DNA of 64,000 nt, taken from Rhizophagus clarus. Its lineage: Eukaryota; Glomeromycota; Glomeromycetes; Glomerales; Glomeraceae. Location: NCBI GenBank assembly GCA_015698045.1, contig BLAL01000039.1:62001-126000 (forward strand), given 5' to 3'. This document shows, piece by piece, positions 10,347 to 23,481 of the stretch. The position numbers and the translations under genes were made by a program. Each line of letters begins with the position of its first letter. Position 1 is the first letter of the stretch. A model generated the notes under the pieces. The model saw nothing but the letters and a program-made list of their open reading frames with translations, was not told where the DNA came from and searched no databases.

Positions 10347-12245
10347 CAGCATGATCCTATTTGGCTGCGTAATAAGAAATTGATGATTTTTATCAAATAA
10401 CACTTAAGTTCTCGTCGTGGAGAAATTTTTTATCACGAAATTTTTACCAGGTAATTTCTTAAATAAGGACAAAATTCAAATTACTTTAAAATATTTTGAC
10501 TATGATCAATATCGTTAAAGATTTAACACACGAAAATATTCTTTAGAAGCATTGTGAAAGAAATATCAATTACGTAAACTTGTTTGAGAATTGAGATCAT
10601 ATAAACTATAAATTATTTAGTGAGATGGTATGCATTATAAGCGGAACTAATGTAGCTGACTTGAGAGAAACTTGTCCTTTTTTAAACTGATTTTTGTTTT
10701 ACGAATATTATCAATCAAAAGCGCTTGTTTTTTAATAGAAAGGTGAGAAAGAAAATTTGGGAAAGTACTCGATTATAAATGATCAAGCGAATGCGTCCTA
10801 TTTTATAATTCTGGATGTGCGATGTAATCATTTGGATTTCTAACAGGCATTATTTTCTTTCTATCTGTAGTAAGATAGTGGTTTCAATACATATTTTGTA
10901 TTATTTGTAATTACTTTTCAACCAACATAAAGAAAGAAAAAATGCATATCATGATTATACTTGGGTATTCCAATATATATTACAAAGGCGCGTCCCACTC
11001 CATTTAGCAATAAAGGTTATGATTTCTTATCGATTAATAAAATAGGCCCAAGAGGAAATAGTATGGAGGACTTCAAATATATTTTCTAGTTTATTAACAT
11101 AAAAGTTTCGCTCATTAACCTTCTGTTCTTGAGAATGTTTATATTAAACAGACCAAACGCCTTGAGTTAGTTTTTGAACATGATTTGATACATTAAGAGA
11201 TTAATAGAAGATAGTATCATATTTATGATTTCACGAAAAATATGTTATCAAAACATTACAAAATGGGATCCATATCATACTGAAGTCATTGACTAGTGCT
11301 TTCGCATTCGTGCTCTATTTAAGAAGTTTCTTAAAAATAATCTAACGTCATACGTCATGGCAAGTATTAGATAAATGTCTGTGTCAACATTTACCATAAA
11401 TTATCAGTCAATCCTCTGATTTTTATTGCATTGATCGATTAATGGTATAAAAATCAAAGCAAATTACAATTACTTGAATATAAGGCTGTTAAAATAAAAT
11501 ATAAATGGTAAGAATAAATATTTTTTTACATACTGTATTAGTTTTCTTGTGAAAATTCGTTAAAATCAAAATGTTTTACATAGACAGAAACCTATTACAT
11601 CTGGAGGTAAATTTCAAGTTATTCCTTTTGAATTCAGATAAGCGTTAAAACTTGAAGAAATCACCTTTATTATATTTGTAAAACATAACAGGATTTCAAG
11701 TTTTCTCAGTTTCCAAATAACAAAATTGAATGTCACACAAATCCCTTGAAGACTCGAGCATTTCATAATTTGAATTAATAAATTATTTTAAATTTAAAAT
11801 TCCTTTTTCATATTCAGTAACGTTCATTTTTTTTGATTGAACGTCAAAAATGATATCACAAGGGGGGTATTTTTTTCTTAAAACATTTATTGATAAACGT
11901 ATGCACTTATTAAATAGTACTGTATTTCCAATTGCGTTAAGATAATCTATTAACTATGAAAATATCATGAATAATTTTGAAAAATTTTGCAGGCTTATTT
12001 TTAAATTTCTACGCAGGATAGCGAAGAACACAAATCTGATCTCTAAAAAATTTCCAATGACCTTTGTTTTAAAATAATCATATATATACTTGACTTTGTT
12101 ACAAATATAATAAACAAGTTAATCTTTAATAATGAAATAAATAATAAATAATATAGTGTACGAATAATAATAATAATAATAAATAATAATAAAAAGATAT
12201 TCAATTTTATATCAATTCATCTTTTCACCAAATCCATATATTTTA
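10347..12245. other. Intergenic, nothing recognised
   Basis: About 1.9 kb without a credible frame. A run of AATAATAAT trinucleotides lies at about 12165-12195, just beyond the 3' end of the ion-channel remnant. Composition is less AT-extreme than 1.6-4 kb, so old gene remnants may be present, but I cannot identify any. Confidence 0.4.
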
Positions 12246-15200
12246 TCATTTGCTTGAGTTTTTGTTTTTTTCAAGACTATCTAATAATTTTTGCATATTA
12301 TTCATTTGTTATTTAAGTTCCTTAAGTTCCACCTCTACTTGCTTAATAGGTGCTGGAACATCTATCAATTTTCTTAATCTTTCGCTGATAAATGGAAGAA
12401 AGGTAAATACAGTTCTTTTATTATCAATTGCATTAATTAAATCACGAACTTTATCAACGGGAATATCATAATAACTAGTAATTAAATAAATCCTTAATTA
12501 GTGATCTTAAAATATTAAAATATTTTAATATTTAAACTTTTTTATACATACATCATATCAGGAAACCATTCTTTCTTATACCTTTGAAAAGGTAACTTAT
12601 GATATAATTCAATATCCCTAAGGATCTTTTAAATTAGAATTTATAATTAAAAATTTAAAATTTAAATAAAATTATAACCAAACGATTAAATAATACTTTA
12701 GAATTTTAAATACCCGTGCTTTTGAAAGTAAAAATTCTTCATATTTGTTATAATCTTCAATTGACATATTAAGCAATCCAATAAACAAATTCATTAGATA
12801 AACTACTGTAAAAAATGAAAATAAAAAGATTAAGAATGTCATCATTGGATCTTCACGATAAGTCCATAGTGAAAATGATCCAGAATCACCTAAATAAATA
12901 ATAAGTAATAGTTAGTTCATGGGGCCGTGATGATCAATTATATCGAATGATTATATAATAAAAAATTATTATTACCAGTAAGAAATAAATACATTGCTAA
13001 AAGTGAGGTAGGAAACCAACTAAACATATTTGAATTTGAATCGGGAGTTTGGATTAATGTAGGATTAGAACTTATTGATCCATCTGAATTAATGGAACTA
13101 TATCTAATAGCAAGATTCCATGGATTATTTTTATCATCATTAATAGTAGGTTGATCTAGTGAAAAATCTTTAGTTGGCTTCAAAAGGATAAAAAATGCCA
13201 ATCCAAATCCAAATAAAATAAAAAATAAGACTACTAAAAATGGAAAAACGTCTTTGGCGACACCAATAATTATGGCAAAATATTTTCCATATGATGGAAA
13301 TACTCGAAAAAAAAGTAAAAATTTATAAATTAATAATAAAATAGCAATTGAAGTAATCTGATGGGATGGGCTTCCATCAATATTAAAGCCAAATTATAGA
13401 TGGTATAATAGGTAAAGAATATGCTCCTATTTCTATTAGTAAAAAAAAAAAAGAGGAACATTAATTTTTTTTTTTTTTATAAAAGTAATCATTATATAAA
13501 TAACTTACCAAATAAATTCCACAAATCTTTAATATAATGTGATCGCTCCCATAAAAATTGCCGAACTTCAAAGGATAAATGTACAAAACCAAGTAAAATT
13601 GAAAATATATAAAGTATTTTACGATGAGGATTAGAAAAACTTAATGTAGAAGCCAACACAAAACAAATGAGAAAAATGGTATAAAAAATCCAAATCAAGA
13701 AATAATACATTTTTCCAAAAGTTTTCCATTTGAAATCTATAATAGCAGCAAAATTCCACCATTGATAATAATTATTGCTATCAATATTACAAAATAGGAT
13801 AGATTTTTGGTTGTCTATAAATGTATTCCAAGGAGATTTTGGTTTATATATAATTTCATTCTAAGAATTTTGATCCTTTTGATATTTTAAAATTCCTGGA
13901 AAAGGGACAATAAAACTGATTGTCAGAACTAGATCTTCTCTTGATTTTTGACTTAAGAATTTATAAATTATTGGAAGTACACCTAAAAAAGCTTTGGAAG
14001 TTCTTTTAATATGAAGTTCTTTTGTATATGCATAAAGTGAAATATTTTTTGAATTTTTAAAAGATGCACAAGAATTATCTAATAAAATAGATGTGTGCAA
14101 AATATATTTCATTACCAAACTAGAATAACGATTATCACATAATTGGGGTAATTTTGAATTAATAATATTCATGTATTGACGGATCGCTGGAAGTTGTTGT
14201 GAGTTTGTCATTTCAATTGATTTAATTATCATATCAAAAATTTTGGTCCTGATCTGACCCATGAACTTGATATATTTAGCTCCATTTTCTTTTTCTCTTT
14301 CAATTTCTATTTCAAGTAATTTTGTCGCAAACTCCAAAGAATCTTTTGGGTCATTCATAATACCTTCAACTAAATGATGGTATTCTGAATAACTTTTGAA
14401 AAATTCAAAATTTGGTGGTGGTAATGAATCTTTAAATAACTCAGAAACTAAAATTTCGTTAATAATTTTTTTATATTCATCAAGATTATCATTAGCAATA
14501 ATAGAATCAAGATAATAATCATGTAATTTTTCATTATTTCAAAAGTATCGAAGTCTTAAAAAATTTTCAACTATTGTAAAAATATATATTCCACAAGTAG
14601 TAATTAAAATCAAAACCTGGTCATCTACTTGTTCATATAATACTAATATACCAGTAGAAGAAACACAATTGTTTTGTGTTTCTTTCCAATCATTATTATC
14701 TTTTGTAAATCCTTTAACTTTAATTTCAATCTCATTCCAAGTTTCAACTTTTTCAAGATTAAAACGAAAAAGTTTATCAGGTTCTATTACATAATTTTCT
14801 GGAAACTTATCTATACTAATAATTCTACTAAGCATTTTTCTTATAGTTTCGAAAATAGTTGAAGTATAAATATCACCATAGTAGATGGTTGTGGTCTTAT
14901 TTAGCAATTGTTCAAATTCATCCTTTTTTAACCAATCTGTGCGACAAATATGATGGTATTTTTTATCAATGTACAATTTTTTATTCGATTCAGTTAAAAT
15001 AATATCATCAGGGTTACCAATAGTATCTATATAACTTTTGGTGTTAAAGGAATCTATAATTTTTTGTAAATTTTTTCCATCAGTATTATTATTATTATTA
15101 CAATTATCCTTGATAAGAATTAATCTCTCAGAATCATTCTTTAAAGTTATAAATTTTATTGGATAATAATTTTTATTAACTGAAAATAAAAAATGAAGTA

Positions 15201-16061
15201 TCATTTATTAGTTAAAATAACCCATTAAATAGTAATAAAAATATTGTAAAAGTAATACTAACTATAACTTAAAATATGTTTGCTAGTTTTCATTGAATAT
15301 ATATTAATTTTATATTCACCATCACGATTAAGAACACTACATAATGCTAACAATGTTTGATTTTTGTTTATCACTATATCACTTATATTAGGTATATTTG
15401 TAATGCATTTCCTTTTTCAGTTTTTTCGACGGACATGACGATAAATCCCATTGAGTTAGACAACCATCATTTAAAATAAATAATTTCGTTTGAATTATAC
15501 GAAAATAAACATCAATAATTTCAAAGTTATTTGAACTTATTTTGTATAATTGAGGACTCGAAAGATTTGCGCGAGAGTACATAAAGATCATGTAATGCCT
15601 TAGTCGCACAAATGATGATACTAGAATTAAATCGCCATTAGGAAGAAAGCCCATAGTATACCTTCCATTGAAATTAATAATTGTTTCTGCATGCCATATT
15701 CTTTGTGAAATTCACTTACCACTTTTAAAACTAATAAGATTTGCATAACTAGGATCATCATTAAAGATTAGCAGATCTTTTTCATGTAATACAAATGAAG
15801 CTTTGTCGGGTATATCAAGAATAGGACATGTATTAAAGTGTTGTGACTTATCGTTTTTGACGTCAATTAATCATCTAATAACTGATTGGTCTTCTATACT
15901 ATAAGCAGCAGCAAATATTTCATCTTCAGACATATCGTAACTAACAAATTTGTCGATTTTTTTCCTATTGTGTGGTTGAATAGGATTGTCATCTTTCGTT
16001 TCCTCAATATGTTGTTGAGTAGTTTGATCGATCTCTATTACGGTTTCTTTTTCATCTTCCA
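12246..16061 (-). pseudogene. TRP-like ion transport protein, decayed (6 exons)
   Basis: Reads as the large Rhizophagus 'ion transport domain' family. It starts MEDEKETVIEIDQTTQQHIE at 16061, passes a propeller-like region and ends with a six-helix channel: selectivity-filter-like GDSGSFSLWTYREDPMM, then the S6 helix VVYLMNLFIGLLNMS, then a cytoplasmic tail. Inferred exons are 16061-15263, 15179-13509, 13432-12976, 12889-12697, 12617-12552 and 12474-12246. All five introns (76-86 nt) keep GT/AG ends and join in frame. The coding sequence is broken: in-frame stops at 15871 (TGA), 15712 (TGA), 14539 (TGA), 13861 (TAG) and 12309 (TAA, near the C-terminus), plus frameshifts near 15410 and 13390. 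The first four stops sit where Trp is plausible from context (e.g. RYF-stop-NNEKLHDYY). Intact splice sites with many coding lesions suggest recent decay. Confidence 0.8.
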
Positions 16062-16654
16062 TTTTTAACGTCGTGTAAAGAATTTTTTTACTCGACAAAA
16101 AGCGATTTTTTTTAGAAAAACGTCTTTTTTATTACTAACGGCTTTATGCTGCTTTACCATTTTTATCAAAACCTATTAACCATTTATATCAAACGAAAAG
16201 AGATGATTGATGTTCAATATAACTTGTTTATCAAAAAAAAATAAAGATATAATGGTATAATAGAAACGTATTATACCTTTTCTATATCGTTTGCGCCCTT
16301 CCACCATTTATATCAAACAAAGAATTCAATGCATATTTATAATAATAATCTAATTATACAGTAACTATCAAAATGAGAGCATGTTACAATTGTCCGGAAT
16401 AAAGGAAAATTAAATATACCAGATACTGTATGTGCGATTGATTGTTGTATGTTACAATATGTTACACATGAACGATATCAAATGTGAAAACAATATTCTT
16501 GATAAGAAAATTTTTTTTTTTTGTACGCACAAACTGTAAAATACGCATGTTTCTAGATTAAACTAAGAATATTTTTTTTTGTATCATTTCTCAAATAACA
16601 AAAGCTTGGTCGTATTTTGATGTCTTTTTTTGGGATGATTTTATTTTGTACATA

Positions 16655-17708
16655 CAGCTTGGGACAAAAAAAAACTGAAAAATTTTCCGCGTAATAAAAT
16701 TGCACATAACTGCGTCAGATTAACGATAATTAAATAGAATATGATCTTCAGGTAATCACGCTACAATTGTTATATAAATTTTTTATTATTTGTAACAGTA
16801 GTTTTTTTTTAGCCTTCTAACTATTTTTTCGAAGAAACATGATTACTGACCAACATGCCCCTTTCTACTGTATACGACAATCTTAAAAAACTTAAAATTC
16901 TGGAACAATTCAACATATAGAAGGAAGTGGCCGACCAAAAAATTTATCCTCAACTGGTATAGATGTATCCTATAGAACAATAGGAAGGCATTTATCTAAT
17001 AATGGATATCATAAAAAAACTTCCAAGAGCATCACCAATTTTAACTGCAAATTATAAACTTAAACGCATAGAATGGACTAAAAAACACCTTAATAATGAT
17101 TGGAATAATACTCTATTTTCAGATGAGACTGCTTTTCAGCTTTTTCAAAATACTTTAGAACGTTGGTATAAATGATAACAATCAATACATCCTATGCCCA
17201 AAGATCGAGTAAAAATCCTTGCGTGAGAAGGATTCTGTATAAAAGGAAAACAAGTTTATATTGTTTTTCTGAAATAATGGATGCTGAATTTGATGTAATA
17301 TACTACGTAGTGAACTTCAGAAATTGAAGATTTATTAGGAAATGATTGGCAGTTTCAACATGATAATGATCCAAAACATACCAGTTGCCTCGCTAAGAAT
17401 TTTATTCATGATAATATGCCTGAAGTTATTGACTGACCTAACAGTCCAGATCTAAATCCAATAGAGAATCTTTGGAGCATTGTTAAAAATAATGTAGAAT
17501 AAAAAATGCCAAAAAATCTTAGAGATTTACGCCAGTTTATGGTCAAAGAGTGGTGTGAGCTTATTATAGAAAGTAAATTTCATACTAAAAAATATAAATA
17601 AAATCAGCTGATTTTCAGCTTCCAATTATATAAATTTTATTATACTTTGTATTATTGATTACTGCGCAATGAGCAATTTTATAATTCTGGTTTTTTTGTC
17701 CCAAGCTG
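16655..17708 (+). mobile_element. Degenerate Tc1-like DNA transposon
   Basis: The termini CAGCTTGGGACAAAAAAA (left) and TTTTTTTGTCCCAAGCTG (right) are inverted copies, each flanked by TA (16653-16654 and 17709-17710). The 1054-bp length fits Tc1 family elements. It encodes a broken transposase on the plus strand, annotated separately. Confidence 0.85.
16839..17601 (+). pseudogene. Tc1-type DDE transposase pseudogene
   Basis: Catalytic landmarks are readable across frames: FSDETAFQLF (first Asp) near 17120, QHDNDPKHTS (second Asp) near 17360, and SPDLNPIENLW (final Glu of the DDE triad) near 17450. Upstream, HIEGSGRPK and YRTIGRHLSNNGYHKK match the helix-turn-helix/linker region. The frame begins at ATG 16839 and ends at TAA 17599-17601. 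It is interrupted by several in-frame stops (e.g. after ERWYK near 17173, and a TGA where the Trp of the usual W-P-x-x-SPDLNP motif belongs) and by a one-base frameshift in an A-run near 17018. It cannot make an active enzyme. Confidence 0.85.
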
Positions 17709-17710
17709 TA

Positions 17711-19875
17711 AGTATAATTCTTGTTTTTTTTTAAAAAAAAGGGATGTCCAATTATGATAGAAGGACACCCAAACGGTATCAAGAAGTTTTTGGAAAATGT
17801 TAAATAATTTTTTGAAGAACATATGATCATTGTAAAAATTTTATACTATTCTCTAAATATTTATTAAATAAACTTTTAAAAAATTCTTTAAATTCTTATG
17901 AAATTTAAAATAAATTGCAAAGAATATTATAAATATTTTTCGGTTGATCAGTGGTTGAACATTTTATCTGATTCACTATATAATAAGTCTTTAATCTCTT
18001 AGTAATTGCTTAAAATCTCTATCCTATTCTATTTTATTCTATTTTTATGTTTATTATTTTTATTATTGTATTTAAATGACAAATAAAGAAATGTGTTGCT
18101 AAGGTTAAACAGTTTACAGCATCTTGACCAAAATATGAATTAAGAAAAGCTTGAATCTTTTTTTAAAATGTTGCTTAGAAATTCACATTGGATTTTTTAT
18201 GAAATAGAAGTTAATTCCATTATTATTAAATATGATTCTTGGATGGTTTTTTTTTGTGAAATTAAACTTTTTATTAAAGATAGTTGATTGATATATGCAG
18301 ATCATAGCTGGTAAAAAATCTTTCATGGTTTTACTTATTATATTATACAGTTGATTAAAATCTTTTTTTCTACTTCATCTGAAAAAGGAATATCGTAATA
18401 TGGAAAAAAAGTTTAAAATTAGGAAGTTTAAAATCGCATTCATAAGTGATCGATCATAAATAAGTAAATAAAAAATAAACTCGCCAGTGAACACTTGTCG
18501 ATTATTAATTAAAATAATTTTGTGTAACTATAATTGAATATTTCACCATGTCCAAATGCAACTTATTAAAGGTAGTAACAAAAATTATACAAGGAGGAAA
18601 AGGATTTTGTGTAAACCATATAAAACCAATTTTTATAATATAAAAAAAAAAATTTTTTTTTTGATTTCAATTAAACTTTTAACAAAAGCTTTTTTTAATT
18701 AGTAATTATTTTATTCTTAGATATAACTTAGCAAAAATAAACAACTTTTGTTAAGCTTTGAAAGGGTGATTGTTAAACCAGATTTTTTTGATTTTTTTTG
18801 TTATTTATAAGTTTTATTAAAATTTTTTAATTATAACTCTAATAAAAAAATTTTTTTATATCATTAGGTTTATTTGGACATTATAAATTATTTAAATTAA
18901 ACCTTTAATGCCTAAATCTTGATATTATAGTAATCATATAAATTTTTACAACTTATTAAAAAAAAAAAAAACTTTAATATTTTTAAGGTCTATTTATTTA
19001 TGTTAATCATTTTTTCGTGTGTAATTTATAATAAGCCACCATCTATACAAGTATATATATACCCTTGATCTTACAGAAATATTTTTGCAAAAAAAATTAG
19101 TTCCAATTGTTTTAAAAAACTTGATGAAAAACTCAACTAAAGCTAGCAAAGGATAATGGTTTTATAATAAATTTATTAAAGGTATAATTTTTAATTATAA
19201 TAATAGATATTAGCTCTATTGCTTCAGTCGAAAAGGTAGTTAAAAATGAAAAACTTCAGGATATCTCATGACCTATTGTAAGTATTGGCTTTGATGCCAG
19301 TTCAGTTTATAACGCATGGAAACTGGCTACAGTAGACCGAACGGTTATACATGTAAAAGAAGTTTTAATTGATTATTACATAATGAACGAGTGTAAAAAT
19401 TACTAACTCACTCATTTCTAGGAAATCGATAAAAACTTTGATAAAATCGATCAGCAAAATAAACTGATGAATGATAAAATTGATCAACAATATAGGATAA
19501 GCTCGACGCACAAGGTCATCAAATATCAAAGACGTTAGGTATGTAAAGGGTACTTTAAAGAGTACATACGAGCTAGCAGGAAAAAATGAAATTTTTAAAA
19601 AAAAATTTTTTTTTTTTTTATCTCTTTAAAATTATGAATTAAAAGTAAAACCTTGTCTATTTTAATTAAAATTGTACTTTTACGTGTAATATAAGCTTTA
19701 TGTGGACAAATCTTCATAAAATTATTCAAAAACTCATATTGTAACTTTCCATGATCTTGGACCTAAATTTATTATAAAAATATTTGAAAAAGTTTTAATA
19801 AATTTACTATGATATAAAAAATACAACGTAAATAAATATATAATAAGTTCATGTAAAATAATAATATAACTTCTA
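17711..19875. other. Intergenic, possible unrecognised remnants
   Basis: AT-rich with short stretches of mixed composition at about 19200-19540 (plus strand, repeated words such as GATAAAATTGATCAACAA) that may be the relic of a coiled-coil coding region. No frame longer than a few dozen codons survives and no family is recognised. Confidence 0.3.
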
Positions 19876-20103
19876 TTATTTAATTATGTTTGATAACTTC
19901 AACTGAGGCATTGTTCTCGCTGCTTGTATGACATAAAGAAGTATTATGCCTCCTGGCCCTCTGGATTCTCTGGACACAAACGCACTGTCCAATGGTGAAC
20001 CTTCTTTACTTGTCTCCTCTCTAATTTCATCACTAATGATTTTCTTATGTGCCTCATCCAAGAAACCCTTCCTCAGATGACTTGAATTTTGGAAAATACC
20101 CAC
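19876..20103 (-). CDS. Hypothetical small ORF, doubtful
   Basis: A 75-residue minus-strand frame that is charged in its first half (KIISDEIREETSKEGSP) and then has a Gly/Ile/Leu stretch. It lies downstream, on the same strand, of the SAM-domain remnant and may be part of the same broken gene. No domain is recognised. Confidence 0.2.
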   Translation of the reverse strand: MGIFQNSSHLRKGFLDEAHKKIISDEIREETSKEGSPLDSAFVSRESRGPGGIILLYVIQAARTMPQLKLSNIIK

Positions 20104-20399
20104 AATATCATATTGATTTCTTCATATATGGTAAAGTTGGACCAATTTTGATTAATTCTAATTGTAATTTACGAAAATAGATAGACGTTGTGCCCATCTT
20201 GAACCAGTCTTACTACAAAGTTAACATTAATAACTTATACCTCTGGTATCGCTTCTTTATCGTTCTGTGGCTATTCATCCACTGCTTGTTCTAACATCAC
20301 TTAATCAACTCTTCTTTAGGCTGCATATAATACCACACAGGTTTGTCTTAATTACTATTTTAATTGGCTGATAACATCAATATTCATATGGGAAATTCT

Positions 20400-20760
20400 T
20401 CATTTAAGTTGTGCATGTTGTCAGCTCTTTGTCCTTGTCGGCAATATTCAAAAGCTCCAGTACAAAAGGCAGAATCATATTTATTCATTCGATTCCATTT
20501 TTAAGCAACAGTCTTTTCAGTTTTACATCTTTAAAGAAATCCGCAAATCTTAAGGCAATTTTACTTGGTCATTATAAGAAATTCATGTCCAGCTATCTTT
20601 TCATTGCGAATATTTTTTTCATCGTCCTCGTCAAGCCTCAAGTCCTGTTCCCATAAAGGAGATCAGCTGTACTATTTTTTATATCATCAGCCAGCGGAAA
20701 TGATTGGAGTAGTGGAAGTGGAAACAATTGTATTAGTTCTGGAGTGTTAACAGAATACTG
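20400..20760 (-). pseudogene. SAM-domain protein remnant
   Basis: Reading the minus strand across frames gives NSTADLL, then after a frameshift EQDLRLDEDDEKNIRNEKIA and GHEFLIMTK, which is the pattern of the first helices of the SAM-like domain common in Rhizophagus proteins (LxxQxLxLDExD...EKIxGxxFLxMT). A stop (TAA) follows directly after the MTK, and the remaining helices are in broken frames (DLRISLKM, then stops). No intact gene is possible here. The assignment is by motif pattern only. Confidence 0.45.
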
Positions 20761-23481
20761 AGGACAAAAATATTCTGTTGAACAAACAAAGCCAACTCAC
20801 ATAGATGATGATGCATTCGGTAAAAATTCTTCCAAATCTAGCTGGATCGGAAAGGATTGAAACTGAATAATACTATGTATTATTACTTGAATAAAATAAT
20901 GTGCCACATCCATCGCGTAATAATTGATGTTCAATCAGAAGCTTGTACACGATAAATTCAAAACAGTATCTACAATACCATAATTTTGATAAGTATAAGT
21001 ACAATCTCAGCACAATTATGTGATCATGAATCAGAAAGTTAATTGTATCATAGAAATTACCAAAATAAACAATGAAAGCTTTTCAATTTCTTCAACCTCT
21101 TTATCTGCAATTTCAAAATAAATTATAATCGATGTGAGCGGCATTCTCATGAAAAATGAGTATTGTCACTGGTCCATTAATCTCCTTTTCTTCTCCCTAA
21201 AAGACAAGAAAATCACATTCAATTTTTATGAATGTAAAATCTATATTCTCACCCACTAAAGGTATATAATAGGATTTCCGTCATTATATTACCAATAGAA
21301 ATATTAACAAAGTTTTATTTTTTGCGATGATCTAAAAGAAAAACTTAAAGTTAAGTGATGCGTTTATACTCTAGATCACCTAAAAAAAATTTAGAAAGAT
21401 ACGTTAAAAAAGTACATCAGGTGCGTTGAAAAGTGAAAAACATTGAAAAAGTGAATATTTACAAAGAACAGAATTATAATACACGATAGCTTGCAAAATG
21501 GTCACCTAAATCCAGCTCCAAGACGAGAAAAGGTCTGAAATATTTTTTAAAGCCGATTTTAATCAATATTATTATTTCCCAACTATTATAACCTTTATGA
21601 AGTCCTTGGCTACTATCTCCACCTACGAACCATGTTTTTCGGGTTTGAATTCGTCTTTGCTCACCTATAAACATGCATTACAAGTTTTTTCCACTTCAAC
21701 TAGTCGTCTACCTATAAAACACATATTATTCATATTTTTTTTTCAACATTCCTTGGAACCACCCTGATACTACCTATTAAAACGTATGAAATGTTTCTTA
21801 GTTTCATAACACCTACAAGATGCGTGTTTCAAGACTATCCCACCCACTAAAATATAAGGACTTCGTGGCTGGGAAAACTTGTTTATTGCCATTATTGCAG
21901 AGCGAGAAAAGTAGTGAAAAAGAAGAATGGCCATTTTAAGGGAGCAATAGTAAAGGTGGATCAATTGATCAATTTACTTAAATGACTTGGATCAGCAGAG
22001 CTTAGTTATTTAGATATTCGAACACTGCTATTATTCTCCCTGATTTAATATTTTTTATATTTTAAAATGACTAAATTATCATCAAAGTGGCTCAGAAACA
22101 CTAGAAGCAACAATCAATCATATGAGCAATTTAAAATCTCTCATAAAAGTAAGTATAATAAGAATAGTAAGACATTGAAGTCTTCATTATGAGGTCTGAT
22201 GAAAAATAATGAAGCAATATATAAAGAATACGAATGAAGATGGATTTGAAAGAAATAATTCAGAGAGTTGATGGACTTCGCTTTTAATATAGCAAATAAA
22301 CCTAAGTAAAATCATATGACTAGCTGTTGGTGAAGATAAGATAAACTGTTAAAATTTAAAGTGAAATTAGAAACTACAAAAATGAAGGATACTAAATTTG
22401 CAAAATTTGCAGATGAAAAATATTTCATTTAATCAAAAACGATAATGAAATGCCAGTGCTACTTTTTGATTGGAATAATTTAAATTTCAACAATAATTCT
22501 ACCAATCCAGGTCACAATGGAATTGCAGCTCAGACGCAAATGACGATAGTCGCGAACATGGAGTATTATTGACAGGTCATCTTATGGACTTGATGTTGCA
22601 ATAACTTCCCTAATCGATAATGGTAGAAAATGTTATACGAAGCCAAAAGAATTTACAATCTATATTTTAAGGATGCTTTTATAGCGCTTTTTAGCTTTCA
22701 GGAATCTTCAAAGATATGGATTCAATTTAGCATTAGTACAATAAAAATTTGAAATCTTTAATAACTTGAAAGGATGAGAGTGCAAGAATTCAGAAATTTA
22801 TTTCTCTTATAATTATCACAGATATAAGAACATAAAATTGATCAGAATAAAATTATTTGATAAAAAAGTAACTGCAATATAGAAAGCAACAATATGTATA
22901 ATCAGATTTATTACAGTGTATACTTAATTTTTTGTTCAGTATTTATTAAGTAATACGAAATGAACTTCACATCATCTGACGTGAAGTTAAAATAACAAAC
23001 TCTAAGCAGAATCTCAGTCAACTCTCTCATCTAAATGCATGTACTACTAAAGTTTATATATATCAACAGTAAACTGAAGATATTACATTTTATAATTTTT
23101 ATTTTTTTTTTTTATTTTTATTTTTTTTTTTGTATCATAATTAATATACGCGTTAAATCTGATTTACAAAATTTTGTGATCACATGATCAAGTTAACTAT
23201 GTTAGTGATAATGCCATAACGCGGGCCAAAATCACGTATTTTTGTTGGCGCAGCCTTTTATTTCAAATGAAATTTGAAAAGCTTTTAGAAAAAAAAAAAA
23301 AAATTATATAAACTTTTCGCTTTTTTTTATATATATAAAACGTTATTAATATAATGTGTAAATAAATATTATATACTACAGTAATAAATGATTATGATAA
23401 AATTTACAATATAATTATGAATCTCAAATATATATATATATATATTAAAAAAAAGAAACTTAATAAATCTTGTAGACACAA
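20761..23481. other. Intergenic with scattered coding-like debris
   Basis: Mixed composition without an intact gene. Short frames occur at 21474-21674 and 21770-21964 (minus) and around 22445-22580 (plus; reads DNEMPVLLFDWNNLNFNNN before stops). These could be fragments of decayed genes, but none matches a family I can name. From about 23050 the sequence becomes homopolymer-rich. Confidence 0.3.

Noticed and set aside
10126..10383. 85-residue plus-strand ORF
   Set aside because: Lies in the right arm of element A; the frame arises from the GAGCC/AGCTTG word repeats.
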